From the NCBI GenBank assembly GCA_963921195.1, contig OY992540.1, forward strand, positions 16,747,136 to 16,811,135: 64,000 nt of DNA, given 5' to 3'. The translations under genes and the position numbers were made by a program. Source of the stretch: Pegoplata infirma. Lineage: Eukaryota > Arthropoda > Insecta > Diptera > Anthomyiidae. Below are positions 11,935 through 23,115 of this stretch, in pieces (within the stretch, counting starts at the first letter, position 1; every line of letters starts with the position of its first letter). Below the pieces are notes generated by a model. That model saw only the letters and a program-made list of their open reading frames with translations, had not been told where the DNA came from and did no database searches.

Positions 11935-12565
11935 AAAATACGTATTGGATTCTGGTTAGTGATTTGGATAGTGTCTGTTGCGCAGATTCCAAATCCGGAG
12001 CCCAAATTTGTCGATCACATCAGGATTTTGAGTAATTCACGGTTAAAGTGCCAAAAAGGGCATTTTTGACCCTTTTTAAAAGCTTATAAAATAAGATCCT
12101 AATATGCAAATGACTTGGTATCAAGCTCATTCGAAAGCCTGTAATTTTCTCTTAAAGATAAGATAAAATGTTCTAAATATTTAATTTTCTAAAATGGTAA
12201 AAAAATCATTAGCAAAAAACCTTCCGTTTTTTTTCAATATTTAGTTTAATAACACAGTGTTTTTTAGCAAATTTCCATACAAATTCATAGGTAAATTTTA
12301 GATTAAAGCACTTGTTAATAATAATTTTTTTACCATTTTAGAAAATTTAATTTCAAGAAGATTTGATCTTGTCTGATAGAGAAAATTACACACTTTCAAA
12401 TGAGCTTGATACCAAGCAACGATCTTATTTTATAGGGGTTCAAAAATGGTCAAAATGGGCCTTTTTTGACACTTTAACCGCGATTTTCTCAAAATTGTGA
12501 CGTGATAGAAAAATTTGAGTGACCGTTTTGGAATCGGGGCACAAAACCCTATCAACTTTTTTTGG
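11935..12565. mobile_element. Foldback (inverted-repeat) element
   Basis: Arms of about 290 bp face each other around 12,250. Left arm phrases GATTCCAAATC, GGTTAAAGTG and TTGGTATCAAGCTCATT recur inverted at 12,270-12,560. No target duplication was resolved. The minus-strand frame at 12,440-12,667 is only arm sequence. Confidence 0.65.
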
Positions 12566-13475
12566 TTTCATCCAAAACGCAGCGACAAACCTGAGATTTG
12601 TAGAGCGGTGTTTTTTTTTAATTATACAGAAATAGTTTGATGTCAAATTTTCCAGAAAATTTTCCAAGTTTTTATACCCTCCAACTACACTTTGTCATTC
12701 GGTGTGTAACGCATCAAAATATCGATCCATGACTTCATAAAGTATATGGGGCATTCCAGGCCAAATCACTCACTTTTAGACCTTTTATTCCAAGATGGTT
12801 TTGAATAATCAATTTTTCAAAATGGCGATTTTCTCAAAAAATTAAAAAAATGAAATTTTTAATTAATTTTGACCATTAAAAAAATATAGATATCTTAAAA
12901 CAAGTTGGACAACGTTTTGTTGGAATTAAAATGTAGTTTAAGAAAAAAAAAATATAAAAGTAATTATCACTTATTTTTTGACGTTTAAAAATTAAAATCG
13001 ACTTTTTGAAAAAGTCCGAAACCTTCGATATTTTTGTAAAAAACTCTAAAAATTCTACTGTAATTTACGCAACTTTTAAGCTATAATTCGAATTTTTAAA
13101 ATTGCACCTTTTATTTTTTGGCTCTGGTTTATTTTATGTGGTGCTCCAAAAACAAAAAATTGCTAGATAATGACTCTAACTTACCCAAGATATATTCATT
13201 TGGAGGTAAAAACACGTCTCACAAAAATTAAGGACGATCGGACAAGGGTAAGGCGTTCAGCATGGTCCTTGAAATTTTAAAAACAAGGAAAAATATATAT
13301 GGTTTGAATTGAGAAAGGTGTGAAAGAAAAATTTATTTTTCTAAAAATTTAAGACATCCTGGTTCGTTTTTTACTAGTTTCATATAATCCAGTTATTATA
13401 ATCATCAGAAAAACTTTTAATGTCAAATTTATTCAGTTAATAGTCAATTTTGTTCTATATGTGAAAATTATTAAC

Positions 13476-13548
13476 AGATCGCAGCCGCCAGGTATTGAAC
13501 CCATGATCTGTAATGTTTTTGCTATTAACTGCCTCTTAGGTACGATCT
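13476..13548 (-). repeat. tRNA-like module with a 7-bp end stem
   Basis: Read on the minus strand the stretch is exactly 73 nt. Its ends AGATCGT and GCGATCT pair over 7 bp, with one G-T pair. An A-box-like TACCTAAGAGG and a B-box-like GGTTCAATACC are in the right order. Five extra bases lie between the T arm and the end stem, so it is not a canonical tRNA. It lies 156 bp upstream of the transposase start. Confidence 0.45.
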
Positions 13549-13703
13549 CTCTAGACCAATGATGCCCATTTCTTTACACAATTGTGAATTATGCTCTTCA
13601 CACATATTCTTATTCTCATTCATTTAGTCGTCAAAGAGACATCGACGAATGCACATGTTTGGTGGATGATTTCATGTTTTTTCAAATGCACTGAAAGAAA
13701 CAA

Positions 13704-15428
13704 ATGATGTCATTAAAAAAATATTATGTAATAAAAAATGCTTTTGACAATGTCCAATGCCTTTTATGTTATAAAACATTTAAGGCAAATATTGAATTCG
13801 TGATTAAAAGACATTATGATCATTTTCATAGTAATATGAATAAATTTAATGATGAGGAAAGGGAAGATGAGTACAAAAAAAGTAAGCAACTTTTTTTTGA
13901 AAAATTAAAAGGATTCTTGTTAAGAGATGAAATAATAGACTCAAAAACAAATAAAAAATTGAAATTGGAAATTTCAAGCTTAATAAGCTTGGACATTGTT
14001 AGGCAGGGTAGGCCATTTTCTGATGGAATTTTTGTTAAGAAAATGTTAAAGCAGATTTTTCAAAGGCTTAATTTTGATATTAATTTAATAGAATCTCTTC
14101 CCTTGTCCCGTCAGAGCGTCGCACGGCGTACTGATCAATTAGGGATCTCTTTGGAATTAGTGATTATGGAAAAATTAAGAACTTGCGAATTTTTTTTATT
14201 TTGTTTAGATGAAAGCACGGACATAAATGATCTATGCCAACTGATTATTTGTGTCCGATGCGTAGATAAGAATTTTAATGTTTTTGAATCAATGTTTTCC
14301 CTAGAAACTTTTTATGGAAACGTAACAGGTAAGTCGTTGTTTAATGTTGTCAGCGAAAAACTATTTTCTGCTGTTGACATAAAAAAATTGGCTGGGGTTT
14401 GCACAGATGGAGCAAACGTAATGACGGGGAAAAATGAAGGTTTTATAGGACAAATAAAAAAACATGACATTAATATTAACTCATTTCATTGCTTAATACA
14501 TCAGGGCGCTCTTGCATCAAAATTTATTAGTGATCACCCCGCTATGAAGACGGCAGAGAAAATAATAAATAAAATAAGAGGCGGGCATCACTCGCTCACC
14601 CATAGAAAGTTTGTAAGATTTTTAAAAAACAGAAACGTTGAGCATAGTGATCTCAAAATGTTTACTGAAGTTCGGTGGCTAAGCCGCGGTGACTCTTTAA
14701 ATAGGCTATTTGACTTAAGGGAAGAAGTCCTACAGTTCATTGAAACGGAAAATTTAGAAAAATGTTTAGCACAGTCTTTAAAAGACAGTGAATTCATTTT
14801 AGATTTAGCCTTTTTGGCTGATACCACCAACTTTTTGAATGAATTCAATTTAGAATTACAAGGAAAGGAAAAAAATGTATATGATATGTCAAAAATCCTT
14901 TATAATTTTAAAACCAAAATATTTTTACTCCTTTCTCAAATTCAGGAAGGCGATTTTTCTAATTTTTCAAAAACCTCCCTTATTAATGCCAAACCAAATA
15001 ACGTTAAAACCTATGAATACACAACAATTTTTGAAACTCTTCTCTATAATTTTCAAGATCGATTTAAAGACTTTGAAAATATACAACAACTACTTGATCT
15101 TTATGAAAACCCTTTTAAATGCGATGTTACCAAATACGCGTTTGACATACAAGTAGAACTAATAATACTTAGAAGCGAATTAAGTGTTCCAGACAACAAT
15201 ATTGTAGAGTTCTGGAAAAATTTAGATGGTATTATTTATCCCGAATTAAAAAAAAATTCTTTAAAGTGTCTATCGTTTTTTCCGACTACTTACCTCTGCG
15301 AACAAATTTTTTCGGATTTGAAATTCATTTGTTCAAAACAACGTAATAGAATTAGTTCAACACATTTAAAAAATGTTCTATTAATACGAAACTGCCAAAA
15401 AATTATCAATATAGAAGATCTTATTTAA
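13704..15428 (+). CDS. hAT-superfamily transposase (ZBED/GTF2IRD2-like), 574 aa
   Basis: This open frame has no internal stop. It starts at the first of two adjacent ATGs after a short AT-rich leader. The N-terminus has a BED-like zinc-finger pattern (C19-x2-C22, with H37 and H42). The RNase H-fold core shows D169 in CLDESTD, D235 in CTDGANVM, the C263-x2-H266 motif, W325 in RWLSRG, and E533 in the C-terminal CEQIFSDL segment, followed by RNRISSTHLKNVLLIRNC. These match the catalytic Asp-Asp-Glu, the CxxH motif and the dimerisation region of hAT transposases, and the length is usual for the ZBED-like branch. It would cut and paste DNA carrying matching ends. No matching pair of ends was found around it, so it may be orphaned or a domesticated copy. 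The frame is intact while its surroundings have decayed. Confidence 0.92.
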   Translation: MMSLKKYYVIKNAFDNVQCLLCYKTFKANIEFVIKRHYDHFHSNMNKFNDEEREDEYKKSKQLFFEKLKGFLLRDEIIDSKTNKKLKLEISSLISLDIVRQGRPFSDGIFVKKMLKQIFQRLNFDINLIESLPLSRQSVARRTDQLGISLELVIMEKLRTCEFFLFCLDESTDINDLCQLIICVRCVDKNFNVFESMFSLETFYGNVTGKSLFNVVSEKLFSAVDIKKLAGVCTDGANVMTGKNEGFIGQIKKHDININSFHCLIHQGALASKFISDHPAMKTAEKIINKIRGGHHSLTHRKFVRFLKNRNVEHSDLKMFTEVRWLSRGDSLNRLFDLREEVLQFIETENLEKCLAQSLKDSEFILDLAFLADTTNFLNEFNLELQGKEKNVYDMSKILYNFKTKIFLLLSQIQEGDFSNFSKTSLINAKPNNVKTYEYTTIFETLLYNFQDRFKDFENIQQLLDLYENPFKCDVTKYAFDIQVELIILRSELSVPDNNIVEFWKNLDGIIYPELKKNSLKCLSFFPTTYLCEQIFSDLKFICSKQRNRISSTHLKNVLLIRNCQKIINIEDLI

Positions 15429-15504
15429 GACACCCGGTAAAAAGTTCATATATTGGTACATTATTTTGATATAGCTACTTATATTATAAACATCTCTGCG
15501 ACAT

Positions 15505-16835
15505 CTAGAGCATTTAAAAATCATCACTAAATGAAGGCATTCTATTGGGAGGGGAGCATGAAACTACTTTCATTAGTATGAAACCAAATAGGGACCGCAT
15601 AAGAGCGCTACTTAAAATGTAAACTTCAGAATCATACAATCAAAGAGCTTAAATAACTCAAATAATTAAGCGGAGAATGCATTAAACCGATTTCCCCAAA
15701 ATTACCCCGCATAAATTTGGTACTGGACTCTTTTTAATTGTAATTATTTATGTATTCATTTACAAAGAAATGTATTTACTAAATAAAAGTTATCTATATA
15801 ATATAAAGTGGTAATGCAGCAACCACACTCCAAATAAAGTTTGTGAAATTACCCAAAAAAAAATATTAGCGAAAATCCTTACCAAAATCAAATAGTATTT
15901 TTTATTAATTTGTGTCCTGTTTAATGCGCAGGTAGTGAATGAAATCAATAATTTTATAAAAAATATAATGCTAGAATGAGCATTTTAAATGTGCCCTCTT
16001 AAATGATTAAATTGTGCGGCCAATTATTACTTTAATAAAATTAAAGGAAAAAATATCGTTTAAATGCATTTCCCACTTAAATGGTAGGTACCGAATTAAA
16101 GAGGGAAAATTGTTCAAATGCATTCTCCGCTTTAATGGTTTGCACACGAATTGAAATTATTTAAGTTCTTTAATTGTAGTATTCTTGAGTTTACTTTTTT
16201 AGTTGAGCACTTATGCGGTCCCAGTTTGGTTTCTTACTAATGAAAGTACTTTTATATTGAGTAGCAGTAAAAAGTACTTTATATTAAGTAGCATTTTATT
16301 GTTTATGAAATTATTGATTTCATGAACTTCTTGCGCATTAAACAGGACACAAATTAATACGAAATACTATTTGATTTTGTTAAGGCTTTTTATTAGTAAT
16401 TTTTTTTACCAGAACTTCCACGTAAAAAACGGTATTTTTGTGTAATTTCACAATTTTTATTTTGAGTGTGGTTGCTGCATTACTACTTTATATTCTATAG
16501 ATTACTTTTATTTAGTCAATACATTTCTTTGTAAATGAATACATAAATAATTACAAGGAGTTTCGTTTAAATGCATTTCCACTAAAATGGAAGGCACGCG
16601 AAAATTCTTACCAATTTTCCAGTATCAAATTTAATCGTTTAAATGCATTCTCCGCTTTAATGGTTTGCACACGAATTTAAATTATTTAAGTCCTTCATTT
16701 AAGTATTCTTAGGTTCACTTTTTCGGTAGAGAATTTATGCGGTCATTATTTGGTTTCTTATGCAAGCAAGTGGTTTTATGCTCCTGCTAGAATGCATTCA
16801 TTTAGTCATGACTTTTAAATGCGCTGGATGTTCAC
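15505..16835. mobile_element. Inverted-repeat element next to the transposase
   Basis: The left phrase GAGCATTTAAAAATCATCAC, then GAAACCAAATA and GACCGCATAA, recurs inverted at 16,720-16,832. Deeper, AATTATTTATGTATTCATTT (about 15,740) and TGCAGCAACCACACTC (about 15,815) recur inverted at 16,460-16,545. 16,130-16,280 and 16,660-16,800 are also direct relatives (TGGTTTGCACACGAATT). It starts about 77 bp after the transposase stop and could be the 3' part of the same element, but no 5' partner was seen. Confidence 0.65.
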
Positions 16836-16984
16836 CTAAATTTTTATAAAGAAAACAAGAAGTTCTGTTTAAATGTTCTTAAAACCAAAATGGTTTGTAA
16901 CTTGAATTTGTTACTTGGATAATAATTCACCTCCTGGTGAATATTTTTTTTATCAGCTAACGAAAAAAACTTAACATAAATAAA

Positions 16985-17345
16985 AATTTCTTTTTTCATC
17001 AAAATATTTTTTTTTTGTATTAAAACACAATTTGTTTTTTATATTTTTAATCAAAAAATTTTTTTTTGTCATCATAAAAAGCTTTTTTTATCAAAAAAAA
17101 AATTATCAATTTGTTTTTCATCATTTTTTTTTTTTTTTATCAAAAAAATTTTTTTTTTTTATCAGAAAAGTTTTTTATTTGTAAGTTTTTTTAAATTAAT
17201 TTTTTTTCTAATAAAAAAAAAATAGTTTTTAATATTTTTTATCAAAATAAAAAACATTTTTCTGTCATCACAAAATTTTTTTTCATCAAATAATTTTTTT
17301 TTTATCAAATTTTTTTATAATTTTTTTTTATCAAATTTTTTATTT
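16985..17345. repeat. Low-complexity ATCAAAAAATTTTTT tract
   Basis: Degenerate alternation of TTTTTTATCA with A runs, repeated more than ten times at irregular spacing. No coding meaning. Confidence 0.7.
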
Positions 17346-17464
17346 GTCAAACTTGTAATAACTAGGCTGCTTTTCAACCGATTTTAGTTTTTAGTACCTT
17401 ATTAGAAAGGCATTTTTCTCTATATTATAATTATGTAACCACTTGAATTAAAACTTAACTTAAA

Positions 17465-18228
17465 CATTGGCGTAGATAGCCCTGTCTGGGGGGGGCTTAG
17501 CCCCCCCCAGAATAATTTTAGCCCCCCCCAGAATTTTAATCATTCACAATTTTTGTTTTAATAATTTAATGATTTCATTAATTTTTGCAACAATAAATAA
17601 TAATAATGAGTCTTTAGGACTCGTTATAATTATTCTACGAGTCTTAAGGACTCGTAATGATTATTATATTAGATCTAATAGTTTTTCCCATTGAAAAATA
17701 GTCTGAATTATTGCAAAAAGTTTTTATATGAATCTGATGTTTTGTCAGTAATAAAAACTTCACCGAATCTTAGGATTTTAACTTCAGGAAAACATTTTAA
17801 GTTCTTTGATTTAAAAAAGTTTATAAATTCTAAGTGGTTTTTTATAGACAAAAGTTATTGGAAGAAAGAATCTGAGAATTTTGACTAATAATCATCAACT
17901 TTTGCAATCATCAGAACTTTTTCTTGAAAAAAATCATAGTAATCTAATGATTTTACTATAGGAAAAACATTAAAAATCTTTCATTTTCATAACATATTTG
18001 AGAGTTCTAAATTTCCGAAAAATCTTCAGAATCAAAATTTGTTTAAAAAAAAATATGAATTTTTAACCGCTTTCGGAGGGCATTCGTTTCTAGGACACCT
18101 AGACACACGATGAAGGGAACGCTTCAGAAATAGGTCTGGGGTTTTCTATTAAAAAAAAAACCAAAAAATTCAAAAAAATCTGGGGGGGCTTTAGCCCCCC
18201 CCAGAAATGTTGGCTTCCTACGCCAATG
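17465..18228. mobile_element. 8-bp-TSD element with CATTGGCGTAG ends and G8/C8 hairpins
   Basis: Perfect 11-bp ends CATTGGCGTAG...CTACGCCAATG are flanked by a perfect 8-bp duplication AACTTAAA (17,457-17,464 and 18,229-18,236). Each subterminus has a GGGGGGGGCTTAGCCCCCCC-type hairpin. The 65-codon frame at 17,691-17,888 resembles nothing known to me and may be a scrap of an internal gene. The 8-bp duplication suggests hAT or a P-like group. It is inserted in the right side of the composite foldback. Confidence 0.85.
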
Positions 18229-18919
18229 AACTTAAAGTACCAATAAAATTGCGAAAACAGACAAAATCGTATTTTTCCTTTAAGGCCCATGCGGAACGTC
18301 TTACCCATGTCCGATCGTCCTTAATTTTTGTGAGACGTATTTTTACCTCCAAATGAATATACTTAGGCTAAGTTAGGGTCAGTATCTACCAATTTTAGTT
18401 TTTTGGAGCACCATATAAAATACATCAGAGTCAAAAAATAAAAGGTGTGTAATATTAAAAATTTGAAAAAAAAATAGAAAGAATTGTGATCACATCTTGA
18501 ATTATGGCTTAAAAGTTGCGTAATTTAAAGTAGAATTTTTAGACTTCTTAAAAAAAAATCTAAGGTTTCGGACTTTTTCAAAAAGTCGATTTTAGTTTTT
18601 AAACGTTAGAAAATAAGTGATAATATTCATATTTTTTTTCTAAAACTACATTTAAATACCAACAAAACGTTTAAATACCAACAAAAGTTTTTTTAAGATA
18701 TCTATATTTTTAACTGGTCAAAATTAATTGAAAATTAAAATTTTTGCATTTTTTGAAAAAATCGCCATTTTGAAAAATTGATTTCTCAACACCATCTTGG
18801 AATAAAAGGCTGAAAATTAGTGTCCATGTTGCATTTAATAAGTACTAAAACATATTCAAAAATAAAATAAATCGAAAGGGGTCTGGTCTAAATGTGAGTG
18901 ATTTGGCCTGGAATGCCCC

Positions 18920-19815
18920 ATATATATTTATGATCTGTGGTCGATTCTAAGACATTCTAGCGATGTCCGTTCGTCCGTCTGTCCGTCTGTAGTTAACACG
19001 ATGCAGTCCACAATAAAAGAGCTAGACTCCCGACATTTGGCACGGATATGTCTTATGTTCCTAGGAAGGTTAAGTTCGTAAATGAGCAAAATCGGACCAG
19101 GGGGAAAAAAGTAATACCATATTTTTACATGATTTTTTGTGTTTTTGTTCAACAAATGCAAAATTTGTATGCCACAAGAAGTTCACAGTCCTGCATTTGG
19201 ACCCAGAGAATTAGAAAATGTGTTTTTTCGGTCCGCCCCCCATTTATTGGCGTGGAATAAAACATTTTTTTTTTAAATAATGATAATCTTGTATTTCTTT
19301 AGTGCAGAAAGTATAAGAATGAATTTTTAAACATATATTCGAGGGGAAATCCCCCCCCCCAATTACCACTACCGACCCCCCAAAAATATGCCCCTGAAAT
19401 TTCAGTGGGGGACGTTGAGAGCACCTTCCCATCCCGATAAATATAACAAATGTTTCATTTATTTAACAAAAATACAAAAAAAAAACAGTAAAAAAGTGTA
19501 TTTTTTCATAGGTTGGTTCAGTTCTGCAAGGGGGAAATTTTTCCCCTTGAGCCGATTTTGCCCATTTACGAACTTAACCTGCCTAGGACCATAAGACATA
19601 TTCATGCCAAAGTGCAGGAGGCTAGCTCTTGTATTTTGGACTGTATCGTGCCATCTACAGACAGACGGATGGACGGACATTCACAGAATGTCTTAGCATC
19701 GATCATGGATCAATAATATATATACTTTATGGGGTCCCCGACCGATATTTCGATGCGTTACAAACGGAATGACAAAGTGAGTATACCCTCATACTGTAGT
19801 TGGAGGGTATAAAAA
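18920..19815. mobile_element. Palindromic (GTCY)n repeat
   Basis: GATGTCCGTTCGTCCGTCTG at 18,962 and its inverse near 19,660-19,680 form the arms of an ~890-bp palindrome. Shared inner phrases are TTAAGTTCGTAAATG, AAAATCGG and GACATATC. It closes with TTTATGGGGTCC, ACAAACGGAATGACAAAGT and a TATACCCTCATACTGTAG hairpin. All short frames inside are arm sequence. Confidence 0.65.
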
Positions 19816-19854
19816 AGTTTTCCCCATAAACTGTAGTTTTTGCCACTTTTCCAA

Positions 19855-20140
19855 CAATATATTGCTCATTTACTTGTAAAGTGTCATCACTCAAAATATT
19901 TTATTTTGCAGAAATCGACTTGAAACTTTACAAATGAAAATAGTTTTCCATTGAAAAGGGCCGGTACATTGAAAATGTAATAATGGCGTGTTCTCTTCTC
20001 AAACGGTGAGTTTTCAAGATATTAAGACGAATTTTTGACACAATATAAAGCATTATATAACAAATAATTCTGCATCATTAACAAAAAAATTACGTTTTTT
20101 GAGTTATTACACTATACAAGTAAATGAGCGATATGTAATC
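19855..20140. repeat. Short inverted repeat with ~25-bp ends
   Basis: TATTGCTCATTTACTTGTA at 19,858 is matched by the inverted TACAAGTAAATGAGCGATA at 20,114. The stretch may be a small MITE; no target duplication was resolved. Confidence 0.5.
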
Positions 20141-21829
20141 CTTCTCATTTACTTTTAATTTTTACAAACTTGACCACAAACTGGAAACCTCCATTATCTA
20201 ATCAGATTAAGTTGTAGGTCGCCTTCGTAAGTTTTTCTAACCATAAAAATCTCCTTAAATCAATCTATCAAAAAAAAAAAATCACAGCCTAAATTTTACC
20301 AAAAGTCCAACAAAAAAAAAAAAACTTTAATAAAAAATACAAATAAATTTCAAAAATTCTGTCATTTATATTACATTTCTTTATTTCCCACAGATTTATG
20401 ATCCATTTATTAACCTACCAAAATAAGTTCTGGCGTTTAAAATTTTATTGTTTTCATTCGAATACGCTTATCTTGCGATAATAATCTTCAAAAAAACAAA
20501 AAAAAAAATAATATAAAAAATTGAACTAAGTAAGCACTGTTCAAAATTTGTAAAAGATTTATGGCGTTTAGATTAGCAAGTATAAGAATTTGATTTTTCT
20601 TTTTAAACTACACAGTAGTTTTTCAGACTTTGTGCACTTGATACCTGATATTAAAATTATGATTGTATAAGATCTAAAGTGAAATTAATTTCTACAAGGC
20701 AAATTCTAATGTTCATATTACATTGTTTAATAGGGAGGCCCTTATCGAATCGGCAATATTAAATTTAACATGGTAAGGGTCATATTTTTGAAATCAATCT
20801 TACGCCTTTCTATTATCTTTGACAAAGACATATATTTTCCCACATTAACTTGAGTTTATCAAAATTTTTAATTGCTATTTTTATAATTGCCCTGTTAATC
20901 AAAATCCTAATTAATCAACTAATCGATTGATCAAAAGTTCTGATAAATCCTTATCACAATTACTTGCTTATCAACTTTTCTGATTAATCGATTTTTATTG
21001 AACAAATAATCGATTGATCAAAAACTCTGATATCATCATAATCCTTATTAATTGATTAATCAAATTTTCTGATACATCCTTTAATCGGAAATATTGTTTA
21101 GTCAATTAATCATGATTATGATTTATCAGAACTTTTGATCAATCGATTTTGTGTTGTAAATTGTCGGATCTCGTGATTTACCGCGATACTTTGTAATTGA
21201 GTACCCACCACTTTACTAAAAATAACAACTCTATAAAACTAATGTAATCTTAATTTCACAGAATTATTGATGTTTTACTAATAAGTCTGTAAAACGGAAG
21301 TTATCTATAGTCATGTTTTCCCGTTACCGTATATATGTTAATATTAACCGTTTAACCGAAAACTCGTCCACATTTAATAAAATTTATTTGGCATCACTTT
21401 TGTTGAATGTCAAAATTTATTTAGGCAATCAGTTTTTCAAAATTGCAAAACTGTTCTGTTTTGTCTTTAATTCGTTTTGACAATATAATAAATTTTATCA
21501 AGATAAACATAAAAATTCAGAAAAATTGTTTAACAGAATTTTCAAGCAAATGGCGCCTAGGCAGGGGCTCGATTCAGAGTAAACGCCGTTAAAGGCTTCG
21601 CTTTTGAAGACTTCTGTGCAAATGAAGTGTCTACCAGGACGAGTTTTACGCAATTAATACTGCAGCGAAGATAATTTTGAACCCGATATGGATCCAAAGA
21701 AAATTGCATTTCCTAAGTCCCTTGGTCATAGTTCACGACAATGATTTTCTTATGACAAAAAAAAAACTAGTTTTTAGAGGTTGCCTTAGTTTTTTAATGT
21801 ATCGTCACTTAAAATGCAAAAGGCCCTTA
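20141..21829. other. AT-rich, with an ATCGATTGATCA-rich inverted region
   Basis: 20,870-21,150 contains several AATCGATTGATCAAAA words in both orientations, forming an imperfect palindrome. The rest has no recognisable gene or element ends. 21,540-21,720 is less AT-rich but shows no protein I recognise. Confidence 0.45.
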
Positions 21830-22911
21830 CACTGAAAAAAAAAGACATAACTAAAATTAAGGAAAAAATGTCTTTGAAAATTTATCATGAATTTTCCTAA
21901 AATTTAGTTAAATTTAACTTAAAAATGAGAAATTTTCTTAACTATGAGGAAAAAATTTTAGTTCATTTACTTATAAGTAGTTCATAGTTTTCTTTAAATG
22001 GATTTTTTTAATATTAGGAAAAAAATTCTTACTGCCAAAGAAATTTTCCACAAATCTAAGAATCGTATCTTTATTTTTAAGACATATTTCTTAAAAAACA
22101 ATTTAGTTCAAGTTTAGTTAAAATTTACTAAAAAAAACATCATCGTATTTCTCTTCTTTGAATTGAGGAAGTGTACTTCTTAGAATTTAGTTAATGACTT
22201 CTGAGAATTTAGTAAATAACTTCTTAGAATTTAGTTAAAAATTCAAAATGGCGATATCTCGAAAACTAAGCTAGATAGAGCGAAACGGACGAAATTTTCA
22301 AAAGAAAGACAACAAAGAAAAATATGGAATAGCCTAGCTCTGCATATCTGTCGGGGTCTCAAGACCCTAATTTAAGATCTGAAATTTGAGATTCCCGAGA
22401 TTTTATACATGCACATATCTCGGTAAATACTGCCAACACGCGAAAAGTTTCAACGGTATTTTTGTAGCTCTTGACTCGTAGAACACTTCCGCAAAATACC
22501 CGAAAGCCCTCCGATTAATAGTTTTTGAGATATCCAGTTTTTAAGATTCTCAAGACCCTATTAGACCCCTTATTACCGTATCTCAAAAACTAAGCAAGTT
22601 AGAGCGAAACGGACACAAATTTTGGGTCAAAATCTATGGGGAAACTTAAAGGACCCAACGGGGTCTCGAGTTAAATGGGGTCCGAACCCATGGGTCCAGG
22701 GTCTAGACCCACTCTATTTCTAAAATGTGAAGTATAATTTTTCACATTTTCTAGTTAAAATTGGCTTAAAATTAAATAATTTTGTTTTCCTTATTTTTGG
22801 GAAAATTATGAACTAAAACCAAGAAAAAAAATCTTTGGAGCCAAATCATTCCCTCTTTTTCTCAAAATTGAGTTAATTTTCCCAGATTTTAGTTCACTTT
22901 TTTTTTGAGTG
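21830..22911. mobile_element. TA-flanked 1.08-kb element, left copy of an inverted pair
   Basis: The ends are CACTGAAAAAAAAAGACATA and TTTTTTTTTGAGTG, flanked by TA (21,828-21,829 and 22,912-22,913). The body is non-coding. It carries the GGCGATATCTCGAAAACTAA core at 22,249, a second related TATCTCAAAAACTAAGCAAG at 22,590, and several GGGGTCTCAAGACCC-like short palindromes. Confidence 0.8.
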
Positions 22912-22913
22912 TA

Positions 22914-23115
22914 CTAACAAAAAAATTCAACATAGGTATTTTGATTGATTCTGGTGTATTTTATTAACCTGCACGTCCTTACAAAAAATAAGGGTCACAT
23001 AATAAAAATTAGCGATTTTATAGCCAAAAATAAAAAAAATGTGAATTGTGAAATCGCCAATGGACGCAACTAGAAATACATTTTTTAATCATTTTGTGAT
23101 TAATTTTGATACATA
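22914..23115. other. 200-bp spacer between the inverted pair
   Basis: Plain AT-rich sequence, bounded by TA at both sides. It would be the loop if the two arms paired. Confidence 0.6.

Larger units (their letters stand above)
12672..19815. mobile_element. Composite foldback element, about 7 kb
   Basis: Outer ends are mini-me-like: TATACCCTCCAACTACA at 12,675 and the inverted TGTAGTTGGAGGGTATA near 19,795. Inside them GGGGCATTCCAGGCCAAATC (12,748) pairs with its inverse at 18,900-18,919. Homology then continues inward for about 550-600 bp per arm (12,748-13,330 and 18,290-18,919). The enclosed 5 kb carries a hAT transposase, another inverted repeat, a low-complexity tract and an 8-bp-TSD element. 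Whether the whole ever moved as a unit is an inference. Confidence 0.6.

Noticed and set aside
14588..14848. Minus-strand frame inside the transposase
   Set aside because: It is the shadow of the real plus-strand gene and has no family resemblance.
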